Shown: one piece after another, positions 45,340 to 53,326 of the stretch
Layout of the letters: each line of letters begins with the position of its first letter
How positions within the stretch are numbered: position 1 is the first letter of the stretch
Assembly (NCBI GenBank): GCA_964498525.1
Contig: CAZCGU010000015.1
Coordinates: 1-64,000 of the forward strand
Origin: DTU098 sp964498525
GTDB lineage: Bacteria > Bacillota > Desulfotomaculia > Desulfotomaculales > Pelotomaculaceae
Direction of reading: 5' to 3'
Length of the DNA stretch: 64,000 nt
Notes under the pieces: generated by a model
What the model was told of the DNA's origin: nothing
The model's input: the letters and a program-made list of their open reading frames with translations, nothing else
Database searches by the model: none
Program-made: the position numbers and the translations under genes

Positions 45340-45954
45340 ATGGATCTAAGCAAGGTGATAAGGGCTAGACGAAGTATCCGTAAATATGAAAGCAGGGAAA
45401 TTCCCAGGGAAATATTAAATGAGATTCTGGAAGAAGCCCTTTGGGCCCCTTCTGGAACGAACAGGCAAAACTGGTGCATTTACGTTGTCGGCGGTGAACA
45501 GCGAGACCTTCTGATAAAAGCCATGGGGGGCGTAAGTGAGCTTTACAAACCCCAACTGGAAAAAATATTTCCTGAAAAAATGGTCAATCTGACTCTGAAT
45601 TTTTTTCGCACGCTGGGGGGCGCCCCTGCCATTATCCTGGTTTACATACCACTAACCAGGGTGGAACTGCGCCCGGATATGAGTGGTCAGGAAAGGTACG
45701 AAAAAGAACGGGAGCGTTTTGTCAATCTCCTGAGCGCAGCGGCCTTAATCCAGAACATGCTGCTGCTGGCCAGGGCGAAGGGTTTGGGGACTTGCCAGAT
45801 GACTGCCCCCAAGTATAAGGAGGATTTGATTAACGAGATTATCAGAGTAAAGGACAAGGAACTGGTTTCTGTCATTCCCATGGGCTACCCCGCCCAGGAA
45901 CCTCCCGCTCCGCCCAGGAAAGGCAACAGGATCCACTGGCTTGGTTTGGCCTGA
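45340..45954 (+). CDS. Nitroreductase family protein
   Basis: The 204-residue flavoprotein has the FMN-binding RARRSIRKYESREIP start, WAPSGTNRQNWCIYVV near residue 35, and a C-terminal VIPMGYPAQEP. The 12-residue PPAPPRKGNRIH tail is Pro-rich and basic. Such enzymes use NAD(P)H to reduce nitro compounds or quinones; the substrate is unknown. AAAGGAGG precedes the ATG. Confidence 0.88.
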   Translation: MDLSKVIRARRSIRKYESREIPREILNEILEEALWAPSGTNRQNWCIYVVGGEQRDLLIKAMGGVSELYKPQLEKIFPEKMVNLTLNFFRTLGGAPAIILVYIPLTRVELRPDMSGQERYEKERERFVNLLSAAALIQNMLLLARAKGLGTCQMTAPKYKEDLINEIIRVKDKELVSVIPMGYPAQEPPAPPRKGNRIHWLGLA

Positions 45955-45991
45955 AGCCGGGAAATATGTTTAACCGCCGGGGAGATCAGGT

Positions 45992-46028
45992 GAAGGTTTA
46001 ATTTCTTAAATTGAACCTTCTTTTTTAT
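45992..46028. terminator. Bidirectional terminator between the nitroreductase gene and lepB
   Basis: GAAGGTTTAATTT pairs with AAATTGAACCTTC (ending 46020) around a short loop, followed by TTTTTT on the plus strand. It lies between two convergent genes. Confidence 0.8.
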
Positions 46029-46543
46029 AACATTGAGATGCTGCCCAGAGGGTAAAAGCGGGCCAGTGCTTTTCCAATAACCAGATCCTTATCTAAAACC
46101 CCCCAGAACCTGCTATCAAAGCTGTTATTCCGGTTATCTCCCAGAACAAAGATGCTATTTCCAGGAACAGTGACCGGTTTAAAATCCTCCCTGGGTTTTT
46201 CCAGTTCGTAAGGTTCTTCCAGGGGGGCGCCATTGATACAGACAATCCCGTCCTCAATGGCTACGGTTTCCCCCGGCAGGGCGATAACCCTTTTAATCAT
46301 GACTTCTTCCAGGTGGCTTGCGGGCGGCGCTTTAAAAACCACGATGTCACCCCGGTCAATATGGCCAAATTTACAGGAGATCTTTTCAATAATCAGGTGA
46401 TCACCGATTTTTAGCGTGGGCAGCATGGATACACTTGGGATCCAGCGGGCCTCCGCCACATAGGTACGGATAGCCAGGGACAGCAGCACCGCCAGGACAA
46501 GGGTTAAAAGCCAGTCCATTACCTTTTTTAGATCCAGGGCCAT
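46025..46543 (-). CDS. lepB: Signal peptidase I
   Basis: The 172-residue enzyme cleaves signal peptides at the outer face of the membrane. It has an N-terminal membrane helix (residues 9-25), the catalytic Ser39 in IPSVSMLPTL, the catalytic Lys84 in IKRVIALPGE, and the GDNRNNSFDSRFWG box. Length fits the Gram-positive single-helix form. The ATG is at 46543. Confidence 0.95.
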   Translation of the reverse strand: MALDLKKVMDWLLTLVLAVLLSLAIRTYVAEARWIPSVSMLPTLKIGDHLIIEKISCKFGHIDRGDIVVFKAPPASHLEEVMIKRVIALPGETVAIEDGIVCINGAPLEEPYELEKPREDFKPVTVPGNSIFVLGDNRNNSFDSRFWGVLDKDLVIGKALARFYPLGSISML

Positions 46544-46927
46544 CTACCACTCCTCATTCCTTAACTGATTGGAAGCTATGGGGGTATCTTAACCAGCTTA
46601 TTAGATCATGTAAAGGCCGGTTTTTGGCCACCCTGCCACGGGGAGCGGGGATAAAGGGTCATTGCCTGCTTTAGATCCAATTTGAAAATCGCAGGCTGGC
46701 TAAACATGCCTGGGGATGCGGGATCAAATAAAAAATGATAGAATAATAGCCAGCTGCTTTGAAAGGGTTTTGCCGGCGCTGCGTCAGGGTTTTTTTAAGT
46801 CCAATACCCGGCATTTAAGGGGATGGAGCAAGCAGCTCGGGAGCCGCCGGGCGTTCTTATAATTTTATTATTGTCCGCCGGGTCCTTTTAACTCCCGGCA
46901 TCATACGAAAGAAGGTTTGTTTGTTAA
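46544..46927 (+). other. Intergenic region between lepB and the Fsr-like MFS gene
   Basis: The 384-base stretch separates divergent genes. I see no gene or repeat in it, and only weak promoter-like AT-rich patches. Confidence 0.5.
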
Positions 46928-48127
46928 ATGAATAAGAAAGTCCTTCTTATCCTGGGCACAGGTCATGCCATAACAGACATCAATCAGGGAGCGATTCCCA
47001 TGGTTCTCGCTTTTATGCAGCCGGTATTGGGTTTGAGTCAACTCCAGGTGGGGATTGTGATGCTGGCCTTTAGCATAACTTCATCGGTTATCCAACCGAT
47101 TTTTGGGGTGCTCAGCGACCGTTTCCGGGCTGTTTGGCTGATCCCGCTGGGTTGTTTGCTGGCCGGCCTGGGCATGTCCTTCAGCGGATTCAGCCCAAAT
47201 TATCATTTGCTGCTGGCGGCAGCTTTGTTCAGCGGACTGGGCGTGGCTGCCTATCATCCGGAAGGTTCCAAATTTGCGCGTTTCGCCAGCGGACCGCGCA
47301 AAGCGTCGGGGATGTCCTTGTTCTCGGTGGGGGGCAACCTGGGCTTTGCGGCCGGTCCCGTGCTTGCTTTGTTTTTTTACGGGCTGGCTGGACTTCACGG
47401 TACCCTTGGCTTTCTTGCCCTGAATGGGGCCATGGCTGTTTTGCTTTGGGCCAATTTAAACACAATTTCAGACCAAGAAATAAAAATCAAACCTGCGCCG
47501 GCGAAACAATCCCAGGGCGCAACAGAAAAACCAGCCTGGTTGGACCTGAAAAAAATGGGCCTGCCGGTTTTGTTGCTGGTCATTTTTGTCATTAACCGCT
47601 CCTGGATGCACCTGGGTCTGGTGACTTTTTTACCCCAATATTACGTTAACTACCTGCATCAAAGTGAGGCTTACGCGGCTGCCCTTTCTTCGGTTTTCCT
47701 TTTTGCCGGGGTTTTTGGCACCATGGCCGGTGGCCCCGCGGCCGACCGCTGGGGTCTGAAAAGTGTTATTATTGGTTCAATGGTTCTGCTGATTCCCCTG
47801 CTGTATCTGTTTGTCCATCTCCAGGGAATCTGGGTCACTGTTGTCGTTGCACTGGCGGGTTTCGCCATGATTTCAACATTTGCGGTAACAGTTGTTCTGG
47901 CCCAGGAAATGCTTCCGAATAATGTTGGTCTGGCGTCCGGGTTGATCCTCGGTTTTGCCATAGGTTTGGGTGGTGTGGGAACAACTTTATTGGGATGGCT
48001 GGCTGACCAGTGGGGCTTGCCTGCTGTTTTTAAGATGATGGTCCTGTTTCCGGTGGTTGGCCTGGCGCTTGCCATTTTTCTGCCCGGTACCCGGGAGCTG
48101 TCCCGCAGGCGAAGCGCCGGCAGTTAA
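46928..48127 (+). CDS. MFS transporter of the fosmidomycin-resistance (Fsr) type
   Basis: The 399-residue membrane protein has about 12 helices. Its start (LGTGHAITDINQGAIPMVL) and the segments QPIFGVLSDRFRAVWLIPLG and GVAAYHPEGSKFARFAS are typical of the Fsr family. Family members export fosmidomycin or related compounds; the natural substrate is unknown. Only a weak AAGG ribosome site precedes the ATG. The 3' end overlaps the convergent deacetylase-like gene by four bases. Confidence 0.85.
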   Translation: MNKKVLLILGTGHAITDINQGAIPMVLAFMQPVLGLSQLQVGIVMLAFSITSSVIQPIFGVLSDRFRAVWLIPLGCLLAGLGMSFSGFSPNYHLLLAAALFSGLGVAAYHPEGSKFARFASGPRKASGMSLFSVGGNLGFAAGPVLALFFYGLAGLHGTLGFLALNGAMAVLLWANLNTISDQEIKIKPAPAKQSQGATEKPAWLDLKKMGLPVLLLVIFVINRSWMHLGLVTFLPQYYVNYLHQSEAYAAALSSVFLFAGVFGTMAGGPAADRWGLKSVIIGSMVLLIPLLYLFVHLQGIWVTVVVALAGFAMISTFAVTVVLAQEMLPNNVGLASGLILGFAIGLGGVGTTLLGWLADQWGLPAVFKMMVLFPVVGLALAIFLPGTRELSRRRSAGS

Positions 48128-48864
48128 CCCTCAGTGAACCCGTCCAGCAAGGCCTTAACGTTTTTCCCCAGGACCCGTTGATTGTAGCCGCCTTCTAAAA
48201 CGGCAAAAAATCTGCCGCCACAGTATTTACGGGCGTGATTTGCCACCATTTTACCGATCGTGGTGTAGTCCTTGGTCTTCAGGATAAAACCCCAGTCTTC
48301 CACGTGCATGTCGAAACCTGCTGAAACGGCAACCAGATCGCAGTCTTTGTTGAGGGCAAGGTACTTTTCCAGGCCATCTATGCTGTAAAGGTGATAATAG
48401 CTGACCTCCGGGGTTTCTTGAAAAATATTATCCGTCCCGTCTCCGAAGTGCAGATCTATATCTGCAATGGCTACTTTGTTGACGGTGCCCTGAAGGCGTT
48501 GCCTGGCAACGGCAATGGCTATGTTATTAAACCAGCAAAACCCCCAGCTCGAATTGCTGCTGGCGTGGTGCCCCGGCGGCCTGATCAGGGCAAATGCAGG
48601 TTCACCTTTGACAGCAAGATCCGACGCCAGAATCGCTCCCCCGGCGGCAAGGATGGCAACATCATAAATGACGTCCTTTTTCTTGACATAATCTACGTGG
48701 CTCTGTTCATGAACCAGTAAAAGGTCGCTTTCAGCGGCAGGCTGCGGTTCAACAAACTCGTAAGAACCTGCCAATTCATCGTAGATGCAATCGATCCTTC
48801 CCTTGGCCGCGGCGGGGTCGTAATCGTAAACTCCCCGGAATATCTCGTGAAAAACAATTTTCAT
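48124..48864 (-). CDS. Histone deacetylase/acetylpolyamine amidohydrolase-like protein
   Basis: The 246-residue protein has the family motifs RPPGHHASSNSSWGFCWFNN (catalytic His pair), ADIDLHFGDGTDNIF (zinc Asp/His; the usual second His is Phe here), AVSAGFDMH, and LEGGYN. It is shorter than eukaryotic HDACs and close to bacterial acetylpolyamine or acetoin-utilisation-type amidohydrolases. The ATG at 48864 is chosen over one at 48882 because GGAAGGGAG is then well placed. The substrate is unknown. Confidence 0.85.
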   Translation of the reverse strand: MKIVFHEIFRGVYDYDPAAAKGRIDCIYDELAGSYEFVEPQPAAESDLLLVHEQSHVDYVKKKDVIYDVAILAAGGAILASDLAVKGEPAFALIRPPGHHASSNSSWGFCWFNNIAIAVARQRLQGTVNKVAIADIDLHFGDGTDNIFQETPEVSYYHLYSIDGLEKYLALNKDCDLVAVSAGFDMHVEDWGFILKTKDYTTIGKMVANHARKYCGGRFFAVLEGGYNQRVLGKNVKALLDGFTEG

Positions 48865-49030
48865 CCTGGATCTCCCTTCCATAATTATCTTTTGTTTTAT
48901 TTTAAATCAATAGCAGGATATAATGATACATAAAGTTAATTTTTATATCTAATACTTCTTAGCCCTGGTCTGAAATCATTTTCATTAATACTTTTAGCCT
49001 GCAAATGAAAAAATATATCAAGGTGATAAT

Positions 49031-49465
49031 GTGAGTTCTTTCAAGCACAAACTGCTGGCTGTTATGCAGCATGTGGTTATTGTCAATCAGAAAAAGGCTT
49101 TGCTGCTGCGTTATTCCGGTTATCAGGGTAAGGGAGTAGAAGGGCTGTGGGGCTTGCCCGGCGGACACTACATTTCGGGTACGCCGGAGGAAGACCTCTT
49201 GCGGGAGGTAAGGGAAGAAACAGGTATCCAAATCAATCAGGAACTCAAATTATTAAGGACCTATGTCGTGATGTTCCCCGACGGGATCGAGCGGTATGGG
49301 GTGTTCTACCTTTGCAATTTGGCTAACTCCCCCGAACCTGAAATAAGATTGAGCGGGGAGCATACAGATTTTATATGGGCGGACCGGGTTGGCGCCGGAA
49401 ACGGCATTTCTTTTATCGGCCCTTACCACAGAAAGGTTGTTGAAGATGTGCTTGATACGGTTTAA
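49031..49465 (+). CDS. Nudix hydrolase family protein
   Basis: The 144-residue protein has the Nudix fold with GLWGLPGGHYIS and REVREETGI. The first Glu of the usual box (GX5EX7REVXEEXG) is missing and the loop is one residue shorter; the three metal-binding Glu in REVREETG are intact, so activity is likely. The substrate is unknown. GTG start after AAGGTGAT. Confidence 0.82.
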   Translation: MSSFKHKLLAVMQHVVIVNQKKALLLRYSGYQGKGVEGLWGLPGGHYISGTPEEDLLREVREETGIQINQELKLLRTYVVMFPDGIERYGVFYLCNLANSPEPEIRLSGEHTDFIWADRVGAGNGISFIGPYHRKVVEDVLDTV

Positions 49466-49627
49466 AAGTAGCGAGGGCCGAACAAATTAAACAAAAAAAA
49501 GTTCAAAATTTGCTACAATTTATTGTTATAATGTTATAAATTCCACCAGGCTGATAAAGCCCGGCAATACACGCAATACAGGGCCCTCATGCCGGCCCGG
49601 CCGTTTTTATTTGATGAGGTGATTTAA

Positions 49628-51577
49628 TTGATTCGTCTGGCGTTGGGACAAATGGAAGTAATCCCCGGGAGACCCGATCTAAATACCCGGACTATCCTGG
49701 ATATGATTGAGGAAGCGCGGCAGGGGGGCGCTCAAATGGTCGTTTTTCCGGAAATGGCCGTCCCCGGGTATTTGCTGGGTGATACCTGGGAACAGGAGGC
49801 CTTCATCAGAGATTGCGAGGCGTACGGCCGCCAAATCATCGAATTATCCAGTGCCGGAATATATGTTTTGTTTGGTAATGTGGCCATAGACTGGAACAAA
49901 ACCGGTGATGACGGCAGGGTGAGGAAATACAATGCCTTCTTTGTGGCGAAGGACGGTTTGCTCCAGGGTGGTGAAAATTTTCCTTACCCGTACAGGATTA
50001 AAGCAATTCAGTCCAGTCACCGGCTATCTGATGATGCTTATTTTTGCAGTACGAGGAAACTAGCCCTGGAGGCGGGTATAGGGATGGAGGAATTGCAGCA
50101 GCCGGTTAACCTTACCCTTGCCGGGCGACCGGTCCGGCTGGGCTGCATCCTGGGCGAGGGCGCCTGGGGAGATGAATGTTATCCCGGTTCAAATAATGTT
50201 CACCAACAACGTGGTTCGGTGGACCTCCTGGTAAATGCCTCCAGCGCACCCTTCGCCCTGGGCCGGAATAACAATCGCCGCCGGGCTCTTGCCGGGCTGG
50301 CCGGAAGTACCGGTGTACCATTGATTTACCTCAACAACGTCGGCATTCAAAACAATGGCAAAACGGTATACGTCTATGACGGACACAGTACGGTATATAA
50401 TAGCAGGGGTCAAATTATTGATTCATGTCCCGCATTCTCCGGGGAACTTAAAATCCTTGGTCTGCATTTGGCAGGGGGGGGTGGAAACCCGGTCCCAGTT
50501 TCAATTTTCCGCGATTCAGGTACAGATACAATATATAAGGCTATTACCTGTGGCCTGGGCAAATTTTTGTCGTCCACTGGTATCAAAAAAATAATCATCG
50601 GAATTTCAGGCGGTATTGATTCTGCTGTGGCTGCTTGCCTTTATACCCTAGTATTGGGCCCCGCAAACGTCTTGCTGGTCAATATGCCCAGCGTCTACAA
50701 TTCCCGGACCACCAGGGACCTGGCCTCCAGGCTGGCCCAAAATCTGGGCTGTTTATACACCGTTATACCGATTCAAGATTCAGTTGATTATACAGCCGCC
50801 CAGATTGGCCAAACCCCGGTCGTTGATTTAAATAGCGGCAGGGAATTTCAAATCCCGGTTACCCCCTTTGTTCTGGAAAACATTCAGGCACGGGATCGAT
50901 CCGGCCGTGTTTTAGCGGGCCTGGCTGCTGCTTATGGGGGCGCTTTTACCTGCAATTCCAACAAGACTGAAATGACCATCGGTTATTCTACCCTGTATGG
51001 TGATCTGGCAGGTTTTCTGGCGGTCCTGGGGGATCTCTGGAAACACCAGGTATATGACCTGGCAGTGTTTTTAAACGACGAGGTTTATGGAAAAGAAGTC
51101 ATCCCCCGGGAAATTATCGACCTTGTCCCCAGTGCGGAGCTTTCTCCGGAGCAGGCTGTGGAAGAAGGCAGGGGCGACCCTATTGTTTACCCCTATCACG
51201 ATTACCTTTTCCGGGCCTTTACGGAATGCCGGGAAAGACCTGCGCCGGAAGATGTTTTAAAGTGGTACGGGCAAGGGATCCTGGAGGAAAAGATAGGTTG
51301 CAGGAAAGGACTGGTTAACCAGCTGTTTCCGGAATCCAAAAATTTTATTGATGATCTGGAACACTGGTGGAAGCTTTATACCGGTATGGGTGTTGCCAAA
51401 AGAATCCAGGCCCCGCCGGTTCTGGCAGTGAGCGGAAGGGCCTATGGGTTTGAGCACAGGGAAGCGCAGAATTCCTTTTATTTAACTAAAGGGTACCTGG
51501 AGCTAAAAAACAAGGTCCTAAAACAGCGGGATAGCAAAGCGGCTGAATCCGCAGACGGGCAAAAAGCGCCTGATTAA
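49628..51577 (+). CDS. nadE: NAD synthetase with nitrilase-like N-terminal domain lacking the catalytic Cys
   Basis: The 649-residue protein has two domains. The N-terminal nitrilase-like domain normally hydrolyses glutamine through Glu-Lys-Cys; Glu42 (FPEMAVPGY) and a probable Lys125 remain, but the motif that should read ICED reads LGEG (Gly176 for Cys, Gly178 for Asp). The C-terminal synthetase domain has the ATP-binding SGGIDSA near residue 325 and the NKTEMTIGYSTLYGDLAG segment, and looks intact. It should therefore make NAD from deamido-NAD and ammonia, with the glutaminase step doubtful. No clear ribosome site other than GAGGTG at 49615-49620. Confidence 0.88.
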   Translation: MIRLALGQMEVIPGRPDLNTRTILDMIEEARQGGAQMVVFPEMAVPGYLLGDTWEQEAFIRDCEAYGRQIIELSSAGIYVLFGNVAIDWNKTGDDGRVRKYNAFFVAKDGLLQGGENFPYPYRIKAIQSSHRLSDDAYFCSTRKLALEAGIGMEELQQPVNLTLAGRPVRLGCILGEGAWGDECYPGSNNVHQQRGSVDLLVNASSAPFALGRNNNRRRALAGLAGSTGVPLIYLNNVGIQNNGKTVYVYDGHSTVYNSRGQIIDSCPAFSGELKILGLHLAGGGGNPVPVSIFRDSGTDTIYKAITCGLGKFLSSTGIKKIIIGISGGIDSAVAACLYTLVLGPANVLLVNMPSVYNSRTTRDLASRLAQNLGCLYTVIPIQDSVDYTAAQIGQTPVVDLNSGREFQIPVTPFVLENIQARDRSGRVLAGLAAAYGGAFTCNSNKTEMTIGYSTLYGDLAGFLAVLGDLWKHQVYDLAVFLNDEVYGKEVIPREIIDLVPSAELSPEQAVEEGRGDPIVYPYHDYLFRAFTECRERPAPEDVLKWYGQGILEEKIGCRKGLVNQLFPESKNFIDDLEHWWKLYTGMGVAKRIQAPPVLAVSGRAYGFEHREAQNSFYLTKGYLELKNKVLKQRDSKAAESADGQKAPD

Positions 51578-51588
51578 GGCGCTTTTAA
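51562..51588. terminator. Hairpin overlapping the NAD synthetase stop
   Basis: AAAAGCGCC (51562-51570) pairs with GGCGCTTTT (51578-51586). It includes the stop codon and can also end transcripts coming from the minus-strand peptide gene. Confidence 0.75.
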
Positions 51589-51633
51589 CGTTCTAAAGGG
51601 AAGCTTGCAATTCTATTTTAAGACAGTTTAAGG

Positions 51634-51708
51634 TCATGCCCGGGACCAACCACAACAACCCCCCTTACAATGGGCAACCTGCCGGAGCATCCAGCGTTTG
51701 CGCAGCAT
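51634..51708 (-). CDS. 24-residue Cys-rich peptide with a strong ribosome site and CadC-like operator
   Basis: An ATG at 51708 is preceded by AGGAGG at seven bases' spacing and opens a 24-residue frame (MLRKRWMLRQVAHCKGGCCG, then WSRA). The basic N-terminal half is followed by an H-C-x3-C-C cluster, a plausible soft-metal ligand set. The upstream region has a 26-bp element shared with the cad operon at the same distance from the start. I know no family for it. The evidence is the ribosome site, the conserved promoter element and the terminator at 51562-51588; it is too short for coding statistics. Confidence 0.5.
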   Translation of the reverse strand: MLRKRWMLRQVAHCKGGCCGWSRA

Positions 51709-51728
51709 GGCAGCACCTCCTGTTAGTT

Positions 51729-51754
51729 AATATAAAAACATTCATATGTATATT
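51729..51754 (-). promoter_or_regulatory. Second copy of the CadC-like operator/promoter, before the Cys-rich peptide
   Basis: By eye it matches 22 of 26 bases with the element at 42064-42089, in the same orientation, again starting 30 bases upstream of the start codon. Its core is an imperfect palindrome, ATTCATATGTAT (51740-51751). Confidence 0.55.
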
Positions 51755-51888
51755 GCCGTTCGGTTAAATATAGAAGCAGGGAATCCACCCCGAGCTGAAG
51801 GGTGTCCGTTATTTAATTTGCTGAATTATACTGTATTGCCGGATAAATGGTCCGGCACCGGGGCCAGTTGGGAAGATTGATAGAAAAA

Positions 51889-52425
51889 TTATTGAAAAAG
51901 TTTCATGGAAGGGTGGATAATCAGCATCTCTTCAATCAATTCCAGTTTACTTATTTCCAGATGATTTAAAAGAAATCCCAGTTTTTTTTGCAGCAGCTGG
52001 TTAAAGCCCGGTATGTTGTTAAAATTTACGGTAATCTTTTCTTCTTTTATATCCAGGTATTCCAGAACACCGGCGATACCCGGCGGCGTTCCTGTGTGCG
52101 CCTGATCCCGGGCAAGGTCAACCCCCAGCCTGGCTTTAATTTCAACACCCTGGAGGGTTATCAAAACCGGACCGTGCACCTGGAATTCAACAAACCGGCT
52201 ATGCCTGTTAAATTTAAAGCTCCCTATGGACAGGGTGACTTTTATGTTAATGGGTGTGTCCAGACCGGCGAGAATTTCCGCCGTCAGGTTTAAAAAATTT
52301 TCAATAATGGTTATGTTTAGTTTGTTCAGGGCATTGCTTTCCTCTACCATGCTCTTTAAAAACGAATTGATTATTTCCTGGTGAAGCGCCAGGTTTCCCT
52401 GGAGCAAATTCTTTAATACACCCAT
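51889..52425 (-). CDS. Unrecognised 178-residue protein coupled to a class II aldolase
   Basis: I do not recognise this protein. It has a helical N-terminus (residues 1-55), a beta-rich middle with ITLQGVEIKARLGVDLARDQ, and no signal peptide or membrane helix. The start ATG directly follows the aldolase stop and is preceded by AAAGGAG inside the aldolase 3' end, so translation is coupled. A partner or regulatory role for the aldolase is possible. No Cys pair or nucleotide motif is visible. Confidence 0.6.
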   Translation of the reverse strand: MGVLKNLLQGNLALHQEIINSFLKSMVEESNALNKLNITIIENFLNLTAEILAGLDTPINIKVTLSIGSFKFNRHSRFVEFQVHGPVLITLQGVEIKARLGVDLARDQAHTGTPPGIAGVLEYLDIKEEKITVNFNNIPGFNQLLQKKLGFLLNHLEISKLELIEEMLIIHPSMKLFQ

Positions 52426-53022
52426 TTATTCAAACTCCTTTGTTGATATAATTTTAGCGTCCGCCCTGCCTGTTCCCGGAAGGGTGCGGTTTAGACAGAT
52501 AATCCGGCAGACATTCTCCAGACAGGTTGTCCACTGGTAGGCCTCTTCCAGATTATGACCCACGGCAAAACTTCCATGGCCGCGGACCAGGACAATTCTG
52601 AAATCCCTTAACAACGGAGGAAGATTCTCTTCCAATTCTTTAGAACCAATGGGGTCTATGGCGGCAAGTACGGGTATTTTGGGGAGGAAATGGGCGCCTT
52701 CCGCATCCACCGGGATGATTAGATCTTCAATTAAAGAAAGAGCAATGGCATGAACAGGGTGAGCATGTACAACGGCTGAAGCGGGGGTCCCCCTGTAGAT
52801 GGAACGGTGGACACCTATTTCTGTAGATGCCAGGGCGGTTTTTTCGTCATTCTTGTTCAGCCCTGTCTCTATTATGTCCTGTTCAGCTAGATTTCCCAGC
52901 ATGGAGCCCTTTCTGGTTATAACAACGCGGTCCCCGCAGCGAACGCTGAGATTTCCGCTGTGGGAGTTGTTCAGTCCGGCCAGGAAAAGGTCCCTTCCAA
53001 AACGTTGAAAATCTATGAACAT
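52426..53022 (-). CDS. Class II aldolase/adducin-like protein
   Basis: The 198-residue protein is in the fuculose-phosphate aldolase/ribulose-phosphate epimerase fold group. The zinc ligands are visible in HAHPVHA (near residue 87) and RGHGSFAVG (near residue 148); the GNLSVRCGD and TRKGSMLGNL loops match the phosphate-binding region. The substrate is unknown; methylthioribulose-phosphate dehydratases are close relatives. GGAGG precedes the ATG at 53022. Confidence 0.85.
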   Translation of the reverse strand: MFIDFQRFGRDLFLAGLNNSHSGNLSVRCGDRVVITRKGSMLGNLAEQDIIETGLNKNDEKTALASTEIGVHRSIYRGTPASAVVHAHPVHAIALSLIEDLIIPVDAEGAHFLPKIPVLAAIDPIGSKELEENLPPLLRDFRIVLVRGHGSFAVGHNLEEAYQWTTCLENVCRIICLNRTLPGTGRADAKIISTKEFE

Positions 53023-53326
53023 AAAATAACCTCCAAAATTTAAACTTTTTGTCTTGCATGAGCGCGATTTTTCTTTTCATCCGGCGGATAAAAAGTCCTT
53101 ACCTGGATTATTGGCGTGGATTTTTCCCTCAAAGAATTCCCACCCAATAAAAGTGTGGCCCCGGGAGCAAGAATTGTTTGTTAATTCCTTCCCTGCTCCC
53201 GAGTCACCTTCTTTTGTTGAAAAAATTTTAATAATAGGTGTTAAGCAATTATCGCCGGGTATGCCGCAAAAGACCCGCCTTTTTGCCCTGGAAAGGCTGC
53301 GGCAGGTCCTCAAGGGGTCAAAGGTT
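53023..53326. other. Intergenic region between the aldolase and transporter genes
   Basis: A 98-codon plus-strand frame (53054-53350) and a 78-codon minus-strand frame lie here; neither has a ribosome site or a recognisable domain, so I do not call a gene. Confidence 0.4.
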
